DNA of 64,000 bases from Streptomyces cyaneofuscatus (GTDB lineage: Bacteria; Actinomycetota; Actinomycetes; Streptomycetales; Streptomycetaceae), in assembly GCF_000718135.1 (NCBI RefSeq), contig NZ_JOEM01000002.1:248001-312000 (forward strand). Direction: 5' to 3'. The stretch's first letter is position 1; each line of letters begins with the position of its first letter. The position numbers were made by a program, and so were the translations under genes. This document shows, in pieces, positions 17,662 through 26,247 of this stretch. The notes beneath the pieces are model-generated. The model was not told the DNA's origin. It searched no databases and worked only from the letters and a program-made list of their open reading frames with translations.

Positions 17662-18306
17662 TCAGCGGCGGATCAGCCTGCGGGCCGTCGCCGCCGCGAC
17701 CGCCGACGTACGGGAGTCGACGCCCAGCTTCGCGTAGATGTGCACCAGGTGGGACTTGACCGTGGCCTGGCTCAGGAACAGCTTCTTGCTGATCTGGAGG
17801 TTCGACAGGCCCTCCCCGACCAGTTGCAGCACCTCCAGCTCCCGCCGCGTCAGCGCCTCGGCGGGCGTACGCATCCGGTCCATCAGCCGGTGCGCCACCG
17901 AAGGAGCGAGCGCGGAACGGCCCGCCGCCGCCGTGCGCACGGCGGCGGCCAGCTCCTGCGGGGGCGCGTCCTTCAGCAGATAGCCGCTCGCGCCCGCCTC
18001 GACGGCCGCCAGGATGTCGGCGTCGGAGTCGTACGTGGTGAGGACCAGGACGCGAGGGCTCTCGGGGACGGCGGTGATCGCCGCCGTGGCCTCGGAGCCG
18101 TGCATTCCGGGGCCCGGGCCGAACTGGAGGTCCATCAGGACGACGTCGAAGCCGCCCGCCGCCGCCAGCGCCACGGCCTCCTCGGCGGTGGCCGCCTCGC
18201 CCGCGACCCGGAAGTCCGGCTCGGTGTCCAGGACCGCGCGCAGACCCGCCCGTACGACGGGGTGGTCGTCGGCGAGCAGCAGCCGGATGGCGTTCCCCTC
18301 ACTCAC
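17662..18306 (-). CDS. NarL/LuxR-type response regulator
   Basis: A 214-residue DNA-binding response regulator. The receiver domain has the acidic pair (LLLADDHPVVRAG), the phospho-acceptor Asp in VVLMDLQFGPG, the Thr in VLVLTTYDSDADI and the Lys in GYLLKDAPP. A LuxR helix-turn-helix follows (LTRRELEVLQLVGEGLSNLQ, then ISKKLFLSQATVKSHLVHIY). The GTG start at 18304-18306 overlaps the stop of the sensor kinase gene by GTGA, so the two are co-translated. It is divergent from an FtsX-type ABC exporter across the kinase gene, which is its likely target. Confidence 0.93.
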   Translation of the reverse strand: MSEGNAIRLLLADDHPVVRAGLRAVLDTEPDFRVAGEAATAEEAVALAAAGGFDVVLMDLQFGPGPGMHGSEATAAITAVPESPRVLVLTTYDSDADILAAVEAGASGYLLKDAPPQELAAAVRTAAAGRSALAPSVAHRLMDRMRTPAEALTRRELEVLQLVGEGLSNLQISKKLFLSQATVKSHLVHIYAKLGVDSRTSAVAAATARRLIRR

Positions 18307-19538
18307 GCGGCACGCTCCTCCTTCTGGACCGGGCCTGCCACCGGCAGCGTGACCGCCAGCGCCGTGCCCTGGCCCGGCGCCGACTCGACGCTCAGCGTGC
18401 CGCCCAGCGTGGCCGCCCGCGACCGCATCGCGGGCAGCCCGAAACCGCCGTCGCCGCGCTCGGCCACCGGTGCGCCCGACGGGTCGAAGCCCTGCCCGTC
18501 GTCCACCACGTCCAGCGCCACGGACGTGTCCATGAAGCTCAGGGTGATCTCCGCCCGGCCCGCGCGCGCATGGCGCACCGTGTTGGCCAGCGCCGACTGG
18601 GCGGTCCGCAGCAGCGCCACCTCGTACGGCGTCGGCAGCCCCACCGGCGTACCGCTGACCGCGAACCGTACGGTGAGGTCCGGCCCGGTCGTCCGGGCGC
18701 AGAGCCGCTCCAGCGCGGCCGCCAGCGAACCGTGCTCCAGGTCCGGCGGCGTCAGCGCCCGTACGAAGGAACGCGCCTCGGCCAGGTTGGCCTGCGCGGC
18801 CTCCCGGGCGGCGCGGACATGCGCGGCGGCGGGCGCGTCCCCGGGCAGCGTGCGCTCGGCGGCGCGCAGCAGGAGCTGGATGCTGGAGAGGCCCTGGGCG
18901 AGGGTGTCGTGGATCTCCCGGGCGAGCCGCTCCCGCTCGGCGAGGGTGCCCGCCGTACGCTCCGCCTCGGCCAGCTCCGCCCGGGTGGCGACCAGCTCCA
19001 CGATCAGCTCGCGCCGCCGCTCGCTCTCGCGGAACAACGCGTCGTACCCGAGGACCGTGGCGATGGCGACGGCCGCACCGAGCAGCGGGCCGATGAACGC
19101 GCCCGGGGCGATCTCCTGCCGGTGCACGACGAAGCTGGTGATCGCGGCGGCGGCGGTGACGACGACGGCGGGCACGCCCCAGCGCGTCGGCAGCAGGTGG
19201 AGCTGGAGGAAGTAGAGCGGGAAGGCGACCCACAGGGCGTCGGGGGAGAGGACGAGCAGCCCGAGCCAGAGGGCGCAGAGCGCGGCCAGCCAGAGGGCCG
19301 CCGCCCTGGACCCGGGGCGGATGGACGCCCGCTGTCGTACGGACTTCCGTACGAAGGTGGCGCGCACCCCCGCCCCGTACACCCCCGCCGTCACCAGCGT
19401 CAGCGTCACCACCGCCCCCGCGTGCGGCGCGCCCTCGCCCACCGCGCGCACCGCCACCAGCGCCAGCAGGCCCGTCAGCAGCGCGTGCAGACAGAGCCGC
19501 AGGGCAGCGGTGACGGGGGTGTGCGAACGCGAATCCAT
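18303..19538 (-). CDS. Sensor histidine kinase, HisKA_3 family
   Basis: A 411-residue membrane sensor. About five or six hydrophobic segments occupy residues 10-150, then a coiled linker (ESERRRELIVELVATRAELA) leads to the dimerisation/phospho-acceptor helix EREIHDTLAQGL-like sequence (REIHDTLAQGLSSIQLLL, His acceptor), and an HATPase_c domain with the N-box SALANTVRHARA and G-box DDGQGFDP and GGFGLPAMRSRA. No extracytoplasmic domain is seen, so it may sense the membrane itself, as intramembrane-sensing kinases linked to ABC exporters do. It starts 110 bp from the divergent permease gene. Confidence 0.92.
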   Translation of the reverse strand: MDSRSHTPVTAALRLCLHALLTGLLALVAVRAVGEGAPHAGAVVTLTLVTAGVYGAGVRATFVRKSVRQRASIRPGSRAAALWLAALCALWLGLLVLSPDALWVAFPLYFLQLHLLPTRWGVPAVVVTAAAAITSFVVHRQEIAPGAFIGPLLGAAVAIATVLGYDALFRESERRRELIVELVATRAELAEAERTAGTLAERERLAREIHDTLAQGLSSIQLLLRAAERTLPGDAPAAAHVRAAREAAQANLAEARSFVRALTPPDLEHGSLAAALERLCARTTGPDLTVRFAVSGTPVGLPTPYEVALLRTAQSALANTVRHARAGRAEITLSFMDTSVALDVVDDGQGFDPSGAPVAERGDGGFGLPAMRSRAATLGGTLSVESAPGQGTALAVTLPVAGPVQKEERAA

Positions 19539-19648
19539 GGTCCGTCCAGCGTAGCGGCGGCTCTCGCGCGGCCGGTCAATCGAAAGGTTGATCTGTGAAC
19601 CGTCCCCCGCGCGATGTTTCCGTGCCCCGGACCACCGACGATGGACCC

Positions 19649-20740
19649 ATGTTCGTCGCATGGAGAGACCTTCGGTTCGCCAAGGGCCGGTTCGCGCTCA
19701 TGGGGTCGGTCGTGGTCCTGATCACGCTGCTCGTGGGCCTGCTGTCCGGCCTCACGGCCGGCCTGGCCCGGGAGAACGTCTCGGCCGTCACCGGTCTGGA
19801 CGCCGACCACCTCGCGTTCGCCGCCCCGCGCGGGGACCAGTCGGTCTCCTTCACCAACTCGACCGTCCGCGAGGACGACTGGCGGGCCTGGGCCGACCGC
19901 CCGGGGGTCGAGGCCGCCCAGCCGCTGGGCATCCGGACCCTGAACGCCACCGCCCCCGGTGACCGTACGGCCCCGGTGTCGGCGTTCGGCGTCGAACCGG
20001 ACGGGACGCTCGCACCCGAAGCGCCGGAAGGCATCGGTCCGGGGCGCGTCGTGCTCTCCGAGAAGGCCGCCGAGGAGCTCGGCGCCGCCCCCGGCGACAG
20101 GATCGCGCTCGGCCGGGCCGAGCGGGAGGTCGCCGCCGTCGCGGGCGACGCCTCGTACAGCCACACGCCCGTCGTCTGGACGACGCTCGACGACTGGCAG
20201 CAGATCGGCCACGACGGCGCGGGCCCCGCCGAACAGGCGACCGTCATCGCCCTGACCACCACCGCCGGCGCCGACCTGGCGGCCGGGGACGAGGCGGCGG
20301 AGACCCGCACGCTCTCCCTCGACGACTCCCTCACCGCGATCGGCTCCTACCAGGCGGAGAACGGCTCGCTGCAACTCATGCGCGCCTTCCTCTTCGCCAT
20401 CTCCGCCCTCGTCATCGGCGCCTTCTTTACTGTCTGGACCATCCAGCGCAGCGGCGACGTCGCCGTACTCAAGGCGCTCGGCGCCTCCACCCCGTACCTC
20501 CTGCGCGACGCCCTCGGGCAGGCCGTGGTGATGCTTGCCCTCGGTACGGGGCTCGGGACCGCGCTCGCCGCCGGGGCCGGGGTGCTGATCGGCGGGGGGC
20601 CGGTGCCGTTCGTGCTGGACGCGGCGACCGTCCTGGTCCCCGCCGCGATCATGATCGCCCTCGGCGCCCTCGGGGCCGCCCTCTCCATCCGGCGGATCAC
20701 CGCCGTCGACCCCCTCACCGCACTCGGGAGTGCCCGATGA
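19649..20740 (+). CDS. FtsX/MacB-like ABC transporter permease
   Basis: A 363-residue permease: a first membrane span (FALMGSVVVLITLLVGLLSG), an extracytoplasmic MacB-PCD-like domain to about residue 245, and a C-terminal FtsX domain with three spans ending in SIRRITAVDPLTALGSAR. Such proteins work as dimers with an ATPase in exporting lipids or peptides, or by mechanotransmission in envelope stress. The start is the ATG at 19649 (MFVAWRDLRFAKGRF); an in-frame GTG at 19595 with GAAAGG upstream would add 18 residues. Its stop overlaps the next gene by ATGA, and the two-component system divergent from it is the likely controller. Confidence 0.88.
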   Translation: MFVAWRDLRFAKGRFALMGSVVVLITLLVGLLSGLTAGLARENVSAVTGLDADHLAFAAPRGDQSVSFTNSTVREDDWRAWADRPGVEAAQPLGIRTLNATAPGDRTAPVSAFGVEPDGTLAPEAPEGIGPGRVVLSEKAAEELGAAPGDRIALGRAEREVAAVAGDASYSHTPVVWTTLDDWQQIGHDGAGPAEQATVIALTTTAGADLAAGDEAAETRTLSLDDSLTAIGSYQAENGSLQLMRAFLFAISALVIGAFFTVWTIQRSGDVAVLKALGASTPYLLRDALGQAVVMLALGTGLGTALAAGAGVLIGGGPVPFVLDAATVLVPAAIMIALGALGAALSIRRITAVDPLTALGSAR

Positions 20741-21417
20741 CGCTCATCCTCACCGACGTGACCCTCACCTACCCGGACGGCGAGGGCCGGCTCACCGCCC
20801 TGGACGGGGTCTCGCTGGAGGTTCCGGCGGGCACGCTCACCGCCGTCGTCGGGCCGTCGGGCTCGGGCAAGTCCAGCCTGCTGGCCGCCGCCGCGACCCT
20901 GGTCACCCCGGACTCCGGCGAGGTCGTCGTGGCCGGTACGCGGACAGGGCCGCTGACCCCGGCGGCGCGGGCGGCCCTGCGCCGGGAGCACATAGGGATC
21001 GTGTTCCAGCAGCCGAACCTGCTGCCCTCGCTCACCGCCGCCGAGCAGCTCCAGGTGATGGCCCACCTGTCGGGCGGCCGGACCCGGGAGGCCCGCCGCC
21101 GGGCGCTGGAGCTGCTGGACGCGGTGGGCCTGGCGGAGAAGGCGGACCGGCGGCCGCACCAGCTCTCGGGCGGTCAGCGCCAGCGGATCAACATCGCCCG
21201 CGCCCTGATGAACGAGCCCGACGTGCTCCTCGTCGACGAGCCGACCAGCGCCCTCGACCACGAGCGAGGGGCGGCGGTCCTGGACCTGCTGGTCACCCTG
21301 ACCAGGGAGCGCGCCACCGCGACGGTGCTTGTCACGCACGACCGGGCGCACCTGGACCGGATGGACCGCACGGTGACGATGGACGACGGGCGGCTGACCG
21401 TACCGGCGCAGGTCTGA
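20737..21417 (+). CDS. ABC transporter ATPase, LolD/MacB type
   Basis: A 226-residue nucleotide-binding subunit with Walker [10 protein letters not shown] near residue 39, Q-loop QQPNLLPS, signature LSGGQRQR near 145, Walker [13 protein letters not shown] and the switch His in VTHDRAHL. This is the standard partner of FtsX/MacB permeases. It overlaps the permease gene by ATGA, so one permease-ATPase pair forms the exporter. Only 12 bases separate its stop from the convergent IclR gene; they contain the short hairpin ACCCCCCTGGGGT. Confidence 0.92.
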   Translation: MTLILTDVTLTYPDGEGRLTALDGVSLEVPAGTLTAVVGPSGSGKSSLLAAAATLVTPDSGEVVVAGTRTGPLTPAARAALRREHIGIVFQQPNLLPSLTAAEQLQVMAHLSGGRTREARRRALELLDAVGLAEKADRRPHQLSGGQRQRINIARALMNEPDVLLVDEPTSALDHERGAAVLDLLVTLTRERATATVLVTHDRAHLDRMDRTVTMDDGRLTVPAQV

Positions 21418-21429
21418 ACCCCCCTGGGG

Positions 21430-22227
21430 TCAGTTCGCCCCGTTGCTCGCCAGCGCGTCCGACAGCTCGCCCGCGACCTGCTGGAGGATCGGCACGATCC
21501 GCTCCGTCGCGCTCTCCGTCACCCGGCCCGCCGGTCCCGAGATGGAGATGGCGGCCGAGGTGGGGGAGTTGGGGACGGAGACGGCCAGGCAGCGGACCCC
21601 GATCTCCTGCTCGTTGTCGTCCACCGCGTACCCCGCCCGGCGCACCTGCTCCAGCGCGTCGAGGAAGCCCTCGGGCGTGGTGATCGTCTTCTCGGTCGCG
21701 GCCGGCATGCCGGTACGGGCGAGCAGCGCGCGGACCTCGTCGGCCGGGGTGTCGGCGAGGAGCGCCTTGCCCACCCCGGTCGAGTGCGGGAGGACCCGGC
21801 GGCCCACCTCGGTGAACATCCGCATGGAGTGCTTGGACGGCACCTGGGCGACGTACACGATCTCGTCGCCGTCCAGCAGCGCCATGTTGGCCGTCTCGCC
21901 GGTCTCCTCCACCAGCCGCTGGAGGTAGGGGCGGGCCCAGGTGCCGAGCAGCCTGGAGGCTGACTCGCCCAGGCGGATCAGGCGGGGGCCCAGCGCGTAG
22001 CGGCGGTTGGGCTGCTGGCGTACGTAACCGCAGACGACGAGCGTGCGCATCAGCCGGTGGATGGTCGGCAGGGGCAGGCCGCTGCTCGCGGACAGCTCGC
22101 TCAGCCCGACCTCGCCCCCGGCGTCGGCCATCCGCTCCAGCAGGTCGAAGGCGCGCTCGAGCGACTGCACCCCACCGCTGGCACCGGAGGGCTTGGAGTC
22201 GGCTGTGCTGGCGTGGGACGGCGGCAC
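21430..22227 (-). CDS. allR: IclR family regulator, probable allantoin repressor AllR
   Basis: A 265-residue IclR regulator: N-terminal winged helix (SLERAFDLLERMADAG, LPLPTIHRLMRTLVVCGYVRQ) and a C-terminal ligand domain with EETGETANMALLDGDEIVYV, STGVGKALLA, and the conserved Cys near the effector pocket (EIGVRCLAVSVPN). The GTG start at 22225-22227 has AAAGGAC upstream. It is divergent from allantoinase; S. coelicolor AllR, an IclR protein next to the allantoin genes, is known to control those genes and a malate synthase. A palindrome before allB and a close match before aceB are the probable sites. In other bacteria the AllR effectors are allantoin or glyoxylate. Confidence 0.85.
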   Translation of the reverse strand: MPPSHASTADSKPSGASGGVQSLERAFDLLERMADAGGEVGLSELSASSGLPLPTIHRLMRTLVVCGYVRQQPNRRYALGPRLIRLGESASRLLGTWARPYLQRLVEETGETANMALLDGDEIVYVAQVPSKHSMRMFTEVGRRVLPHSTGVGKALLADTPADEVRALLARTGMPAATEKTITTPEGFLDALEQVRRAGYAVDDNEQEIGVRCLAVSVPNSPTSAAISISGPAGRVTESATERIVPILQQVAGELSDALASNGAN

Positions 22228-22495
22228 GTCAACGGTCCTTTCGAAGCGGAAGGCAAGGCAGCAGCCTACCGGGCGCTGCCCGATCGGCCCACAGCTGTCC
22301 GGTGGGCGTCCGTGCCGGTCAGGGGCGGTTTTGTCCGGGTGCCGACGGTGCGTGGGCGGTCGGCGCGGCGGCTCGGTGCCGCCTCTCCTGGTCCATGCTA
22401 CGTTCCGCACTCCGAAATATGACTTTTACTTTGTGGAAACCTCCAGTCGGATGGCGGGGGTGGCCCGCCGGGTCCCGGTGGCGGAAGGTGGGGTC

Positions 22496-22524
22496 TTGAC
22501 GAGGGCGATTCCCGAGTGAAGACT
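22496..22524 (+). promoter_or_regulatory. Possible allB promoter
   Basis: TTGACG at 22496-22501 and AAGACT at 22519-22524 are 17 bases apart; the second deviates from TANNNT at one key base. Transcription from it would begin just before the palindrome at 22535-22551. Confidence 0.4.
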
Positions 22525-22534
22525 CCATCGGAGC

Positions 22535-22551
22535 TTCAACAGTTCGTTGAA
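22535..22551. promoter_or_regulatory. Putative AllR operator before allB
   Basis: TTCAAC-AGTTC-GTTGAA is a perfect 6-bp inverted repeat, 38 bases before the allantoinase start and between the divergent allR and allB genes. A near copy overlaps the aceB promoter. The rest of the 361-bp intergenic region contains no gene. Confidence 0.65.
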
Positions 22552-22588
22552 TTCCTGTCGTGATCATTCCTGGAGTGAAGGAGCACGG

Positions 22589-23932
22589 GTGTCCGGTCCG
22601 GACGTGAACCTGGTACTGCGCTCGACGCGCGTCGTCACCCCCGAGGGCATCCGCCCGGCGACGGTCGCCGTCGCGGGCGGAACCATCGACGCGGTCCTGC
22701 CGTACGACACCGAGGTGCCCGCGGGCGCCCGCCTGGAGGACTTCGGCGACGACGTCCTGCTCCCCGGCCTCGTCGACACCCACGTCCATGTGAACGACCC
22801 CGGCCGCACCGAGTGGGAGGGCTTCTGGACCGCCACCCGCGCCGCGGCGGCCGGCGGCATCACCACGCTCCTGGACATGCCGCTCAACTCCCTCCCGCCG
22901 ACCACCACCGTCGAGAACCTGCGGATCAAACAGCAGGTCGCGGCCCCCAAGGCACACGTCGACACGGGCTTCTGGGGCGGCGCGCTCCCCTCCAACGTGA
23001 AGGACCTGCGCCCGCTGTACGAGGCCGGGGTCTTCGGCTTCAAGTGCTTCCTGTCGCCCTCCGGGGTGGAGGAGTTCCCCGAGCTGGACCAGGAGCAGCT
23101 GGCCCGCTCCCTGGCGGAGATCGCCGGATTCGGCGGGCTGCTCATCGTCCACGCCGAGGACCCGCACCACCTCGCCGAGGCCCCCCAGCGCCCCGGCCCC
23201 GCCTACGCCGACTTCCTCGCCTCCCGCCCGCGCGACGCCGAGAACACCGCGATCGAGGGGCTCATCGCCCACGCCAAACGGCTGAACGCCCGGGTCCACG
23301 TGCTGCACCTCTCCTCCAGCGACGCCCTGCCGCTGATCGCCGCAGCCAAGCGTGAGGGCGTCCGCGTCACCGTCGAGTCCTGTCCGCACTTCCTCACCCT
23401 CACCGCCGAGGAAGTTCCGGACGGGGCCACCGAGTTCAAGTGCTGCCCGCCGATCCGCGAGGCCGCCAACCAGGACGCCCTGTGGGCCGGGCTCGCCGAC
23501 GGCACGATCGACTGCATCGTCAGCGACCACTCCCCGTGCACCACGGACCTGAAGACCCCGGACTTCGCCTCCGCCTGGGGCGGCATCTCCTCCCTCCAGC
23601 TCGGCCTGCCCGCCATCTGGACCGAGGCCCGGCGGCGCGGCCACTCCCTGGACGACGTCGCCCGCTGGATGTCCGCCGCCCCGGCCGAGCTCGCCGGGCT
23701 GAGCCGCAAGGGCGCCATCGAGGCGGGACGCGACGCCGACTTCGCGGTCCTCGCCCCCGAGGCGACCTTCACCGTCGACCCCGCCGAGCTCTTCCACCGC
23801 AACCAGGTCACCGCCTACGCGGGAAAGACCCTGCACGGCGTGGTCCGCTCCAGCTGGCTGCGCGGTGTCCGGATCGCCGCCGGCGGCGTCCTCGCCGAGC
23901 CCACCGGCCGCCTCCTCGAACGCGACCACTGA
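22589..23932 (+). CDS. allB: Allantoinase
   Basis: A 447-residue cyclic amidohydrolase that opens allantoin to allantoate. All expected metal-centre features are visible: H65 and H67 in [11 protein letters not shown], the carbamylated lysine K152 in [11 protein letters not shown], later histidines in [11 protein letters not shown] and [14 protein letters not shown], and the Asp in [12 protein letters not shown] 22589 follows AAGGAG at 22578-22583. It begins a two-gene unit with allantoicase and is likely repressed by the divergent AllR. The stop codon lies in the first copy of a 38-bp tandem repeat. Confidence 0.95.
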   Translation: MSGPDVNLVLRSTRVVTPEGIRPATVAVAGGTIDAVLPYDTEVPAGARLEDFGDDVLLPGLVDTHVHVNDPGRTEWEGFWTATRAAAAGGITTLLDMPLNSLPPTTTVENLRIKQQVAAPKAHVDTGFWGGALPSNVKDLRPLYEAGVFGFKCFLSPSGVEEFPELDQEQLARSLAEIAGFGGLLIVHAEDPHHLAEAPQRPGPAYADFLASRPRDAENTAIEGLIAHAKRLNARVHVLHLSSSDALPLIAAAKREGVRVTVESCPHFLTLTAEEVPDGATEFKCCPPIREAANQDALWAGLADGTIDCIVSDHSPCTTDLKTPDFASAWGGISSLQLGLPAIWTEARRRGHSLDDVARWMSAAPAELAGLSRKGAIEAGRDADFAVLAPEATFTVDPAELFHRNQVTAYAGKTLHGVVRSSWLRGVRIAAGGVLAEPTGRLLERDH

Positions 23933-24011
23933 CCGCGCCTGCGAGCAGCGCTCTCGTACCCGATCACTGACCGCACCTGCGAGCTGCGCTCTCGTTCGCG
24001 ACCACCGACCG
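23924..24011. repeat. 38-bp tandem repeat over the allB stop
   Basis: Copies beginning GACCACTGACCG, GATCACTGACCG and GACCACCGACCG start at 23924, 23962 and 24000. The first two are nearly identical over the full 38 bp (with the shared CTGCGAGC and GCGCTCTCGT blocks); the third is truncated and followed by another GACCACCGACCG at about 24028. The allB stop TGA (23930-23932) is in copy one. Confidence 0.8.
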
Positions 24012-24073
24012 TCTCCACCGGTACGCGACCACCGACCGTGCCCCGTGCCCCGTGCCCGAAAGGACCACCGACC

Positions 24074-25195
24074 ATGACGGACGCCGCGATACCGCGCTTC
24101 ACCGGCGACGCCAGCCCGTACGCGGGCGGCGACCCGTACGCCGACCACCGCACCGCCGACTTCCCCTTCACCCACCTCGTCGACCTGGCCGACCGCCGCC
24201 TCGGCGCCGGGGTCATCGCCGCCAACGACGAGTTCTTCGCCGAGCGCGAGAACCTGCTGAAGCCCGGGCCCGCCGTCTTCGACCCGGAGCACTTCGGCCA
24301 CAAGGGCAAGATCATGGACGGCTGGGAGACCCGCCGCCGACGCGGGGTGAGCGCCGCCGAACCGCACCCCACCCCCGACGACCACGACTGGGCCCTCGTC
24401 CGCCTCGGCGCCCCCGGCGTCATCCGGGGCATCGTCCTGGACACCGCCCACTTCCGGGGCAACTACCCGCAGGCCGTCTCCGTCGAGGGCGCGTCCCTCC
24501 CCGGCTCCCCGTCGCCCGAGGACCTCCTCGCCCCCGACGTGAAGTGGACGACGCTCGTCCCGCGCACCCCGGTCGGCGGGCACGCGGCCAACGGCTTCGC
24601 CGTCGACGCCGAACAGCGCTTCACCCACCTGCGGATCAATCAGCACCCGGACGGCGGGATCGCCCGGCTGCGCGTGTACGGAGAGGTCGCGCCCGACCCC
24701 GCCTGGCTCGCCGCCCTCGGCACGCTCGACCTCGCCGCTCTGGAGAACGGCGGCCAGGTCGAGGACGCCTCCGACCGCTTCTACTCCCCGGCCACCAACA
24801 CCATCCAGCCCGGCCGCTCCCGCAAGATGGACGACGGCTGGGAGACCCGCCGCCGGCGCGACCGGGGCAACGACTGGATCCGCTACCGCCTCGCCGCGCA
24901 GTCCGAGATCCGGGCCGTCGAGATCGACACCGCCTACCTCAAGGGCAACTCGGCGGGCTGGGCCGCCCTTTCGGTCCGGGACGGCGAGGACGGCGACTGG
25001 TCGGAGGTCCTGCCCCGGACCCGGCTCCAGCCCGACACCAACCACCGCTTCGTCCTGGACGGACCGGTGCGCGCCACCCACGCACGGATCGACATCTTCC
25101 CGGACGGCGGGATCTCCCGGCTGAGGCTGTACGGATCCCTCACCGGCGAGGGCGCCGCAGGGCTGGCCGCGCGCCACCGCGAGCTGGGCGGCTGA
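24074..25195 (+). CDS. alc: Allantoicase
   Basis: A 373-residue enzyme that splits allantoate into urea and ureidoglycolate. It is made of two homologous allantoicase repeats: each half carries a DGWETRRRR motif (GHKGKIMDGWETRRRRG; SRKMDDGWETRRRRDRG), a DTA(H/Y) core (IVLDTAHFRGNYP; VEIDTAYLKGNSA) and a closing FPDGGISRLRLYG-type strand. ATG 24074 has AAAGGA about nine bases upstream. It follows allB by 141 bp filled with repeats, and a strong terminator comes after it. No ureidoglycolate lyase is seen nearby. Confidence 0.95.
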   Translation: MTDAAIPRFTGDASPYAGGDPYADHRTADFPFTHLVDLADRRLGAGVIAANDEFFAERENLLKPGPAVFDPEHFGHKGKIMDGWETRRRRGVSAAEPHPTPDDHDWALVRLGAPGVIRGIVLDTAHFRGNYPQAVSVEGASLPGSPSPEDLLAPDVKWTTLVPRTPVGGHAANGFAVDAEQRFTHLRINQHPDGGIARLRVYGEVAPDPAWLAALGTLDLAALENGGQVEDASDRFYSPATNTIQPGRSRKMDDGWETRRRRDRGNDWIRYRLAAQSEIRAVEIDTAYLKGNSAGWAALSVRDGEDGDWSEVLPRTRLQPDTNHRFVLDGPVRATHARIDIFPDGGISRLRLYGSLTGEGAAGLAARHRELGG

Positions 25196-25213
25196 CCGTA
25201 CACGAACGGGTCG

Positions 25214-25248
25214 GCGCCACCGCGATCGCAGGGGGATCGCGGTGGCGC
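25214..25248. terminator. Terminator of the allB-alc unit
   Basis: GCGCCACCGCGATC at 25214-25227 pairs perfectly (14 bp) with 25235-25248 around a 7-nt loop, between the convergent allantoicase and aldo/keto reductase genes. Confidence 0.8.
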
Positions 25249-25281
25249 ACCGACCTGTCGTCCACCGTCACCCACCGCCCC

Positions 25282-26112
25282 TCAGAACTCCTCGTGCGTG
25301 TCCGGGTCGCCGCCGAAGCGCCGCTGCCGCCCCGACGCGATCGTGGTCAGCTCCTGCGCCGTCAGTTCGAACCCGAACAGGTCCAGGTTCTCCCGCTGCC
25401 GCCCCGGATCCGCCGACTTCGGGATCGGCACCGCGCCGACCTGCGTGTGCCACCGCAGCACCACCTGCCCCGGGGTCACCCCGTGATCCTCGGCGATCGC
25501 CACCGTGGAGGGGTCCTCCAGCACCTCGCGGCCCCGTGCCAGCGGGCTCCAGGCCTCCGTGACGATGCCCTTCGCCGCGTGCACCGCCCGCAACTCCTCC
25601 TGCGGGAGCAGCGGGTGCATCTCGATCTGGTTCACCGACGGCAGCACGCCCGTCTCGCGCTCCAGCCGCTCCAGATGGGCGGCGGTGAAGTTGGAGACGC
25701 CGATGGAGCGGACGAGACCGTCCTCGCGGAGCCGGATCATCGCCTTCCACGTCTCGACGTACTTGTCGACATGAGGCAGCGGCCAGTGGATCAGATACAG
25801 ATCGACGTACTCGACGCCGAGGCGGCCCCGCGACTCCTCGAACGAGGCCAGCGTCTGCTCGTACCCCTGATGCCTCCCCGGCACCTTGGTCGTCAGCCGG
25901 ATCTCCTCGCGCGGGACACCGCTGCGGGCGATGCCCCTGCCGGTGCCGGTCTCGTTGCCGTAGTTCAGGGCCGTGTCGATGAGCCGGTAACCGAGTCCCA
26001 GGGCTCCCGCGACGGCCTCCTCCGCCTCAGCGTCGTCCAGCGGATAGGTGCCGAGGCCCGCCGCCGGGAGGGTGGTGGAGTCGTTGAGCGTATGAACGGG
26101 TACGTCGCCCAT
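25282..26112 (-). CDS. Aldo/keto reductase
   Basis: A 276-residue NADPH-dependent oxidoreductase of the AKR superfamily (TIM barrel). The catalytic tetrad is visible: Asp and Tyr in LIDTALNYGNE, Lys in LTTKVPG and His in YLIHWPLP. The C-terminal IPKSADPGRQRENLDLFGF segment is the usual 2'-phosphate (NADPH) binding site. It resembles 2,5-diketo-gluconate reductase-like enzymes, but the substrate is not predictable. ATG at 26110-26112 is the start. It seems monocistronic, 135 bp from the next minus-strand gene, and convergent with the allantoin operon. Confidence 0.9.
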   Translation of the reverse strand: MGDVPVHTLNDSTTLPAAGLGTYPLDDAEAEEAVAGALGLGYRLIDTALNYGNETGTGRGIARSGVPREEIRLTTKVPGRHQGYEQTLASFEESRGRLGVEYVDLYLIHWPLPHVDKYVETWKAMIRLREDGLVRSIGVSNFTAAHLERLERETGVLPSVNQIEMHPLLPQEELRAVHAAKGIVTEAWSPLARGREVLEDPSTVAIAEDHGVTPGQVVLRWHTQVGAVPIPKSADPGRQRENLDLFGFELTAQELTTIASGRQRRFGGDPDTHEEF

Positions 26113-26247
26113 GGTCGGTCCTGACCTTTCCGTAGCCCTTGTCGCGTCACGTCATGTCACGTCCTGCCCCGCCCCGGCCAGCGTAGGCGGGCGGCGGGGG
26201 CGGGGCAGCTCGACGTAACCCGGGCCTCCGGTAGCCGGGTCCGTGCC

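Noticed and set aside
21418..21432. Strong bidirectional terminator between the ABC ATPase and allR
   Set aside because: The ACCCCCCTGGGGT hairpin has only five paired bases, too weak for a confident terminator call.
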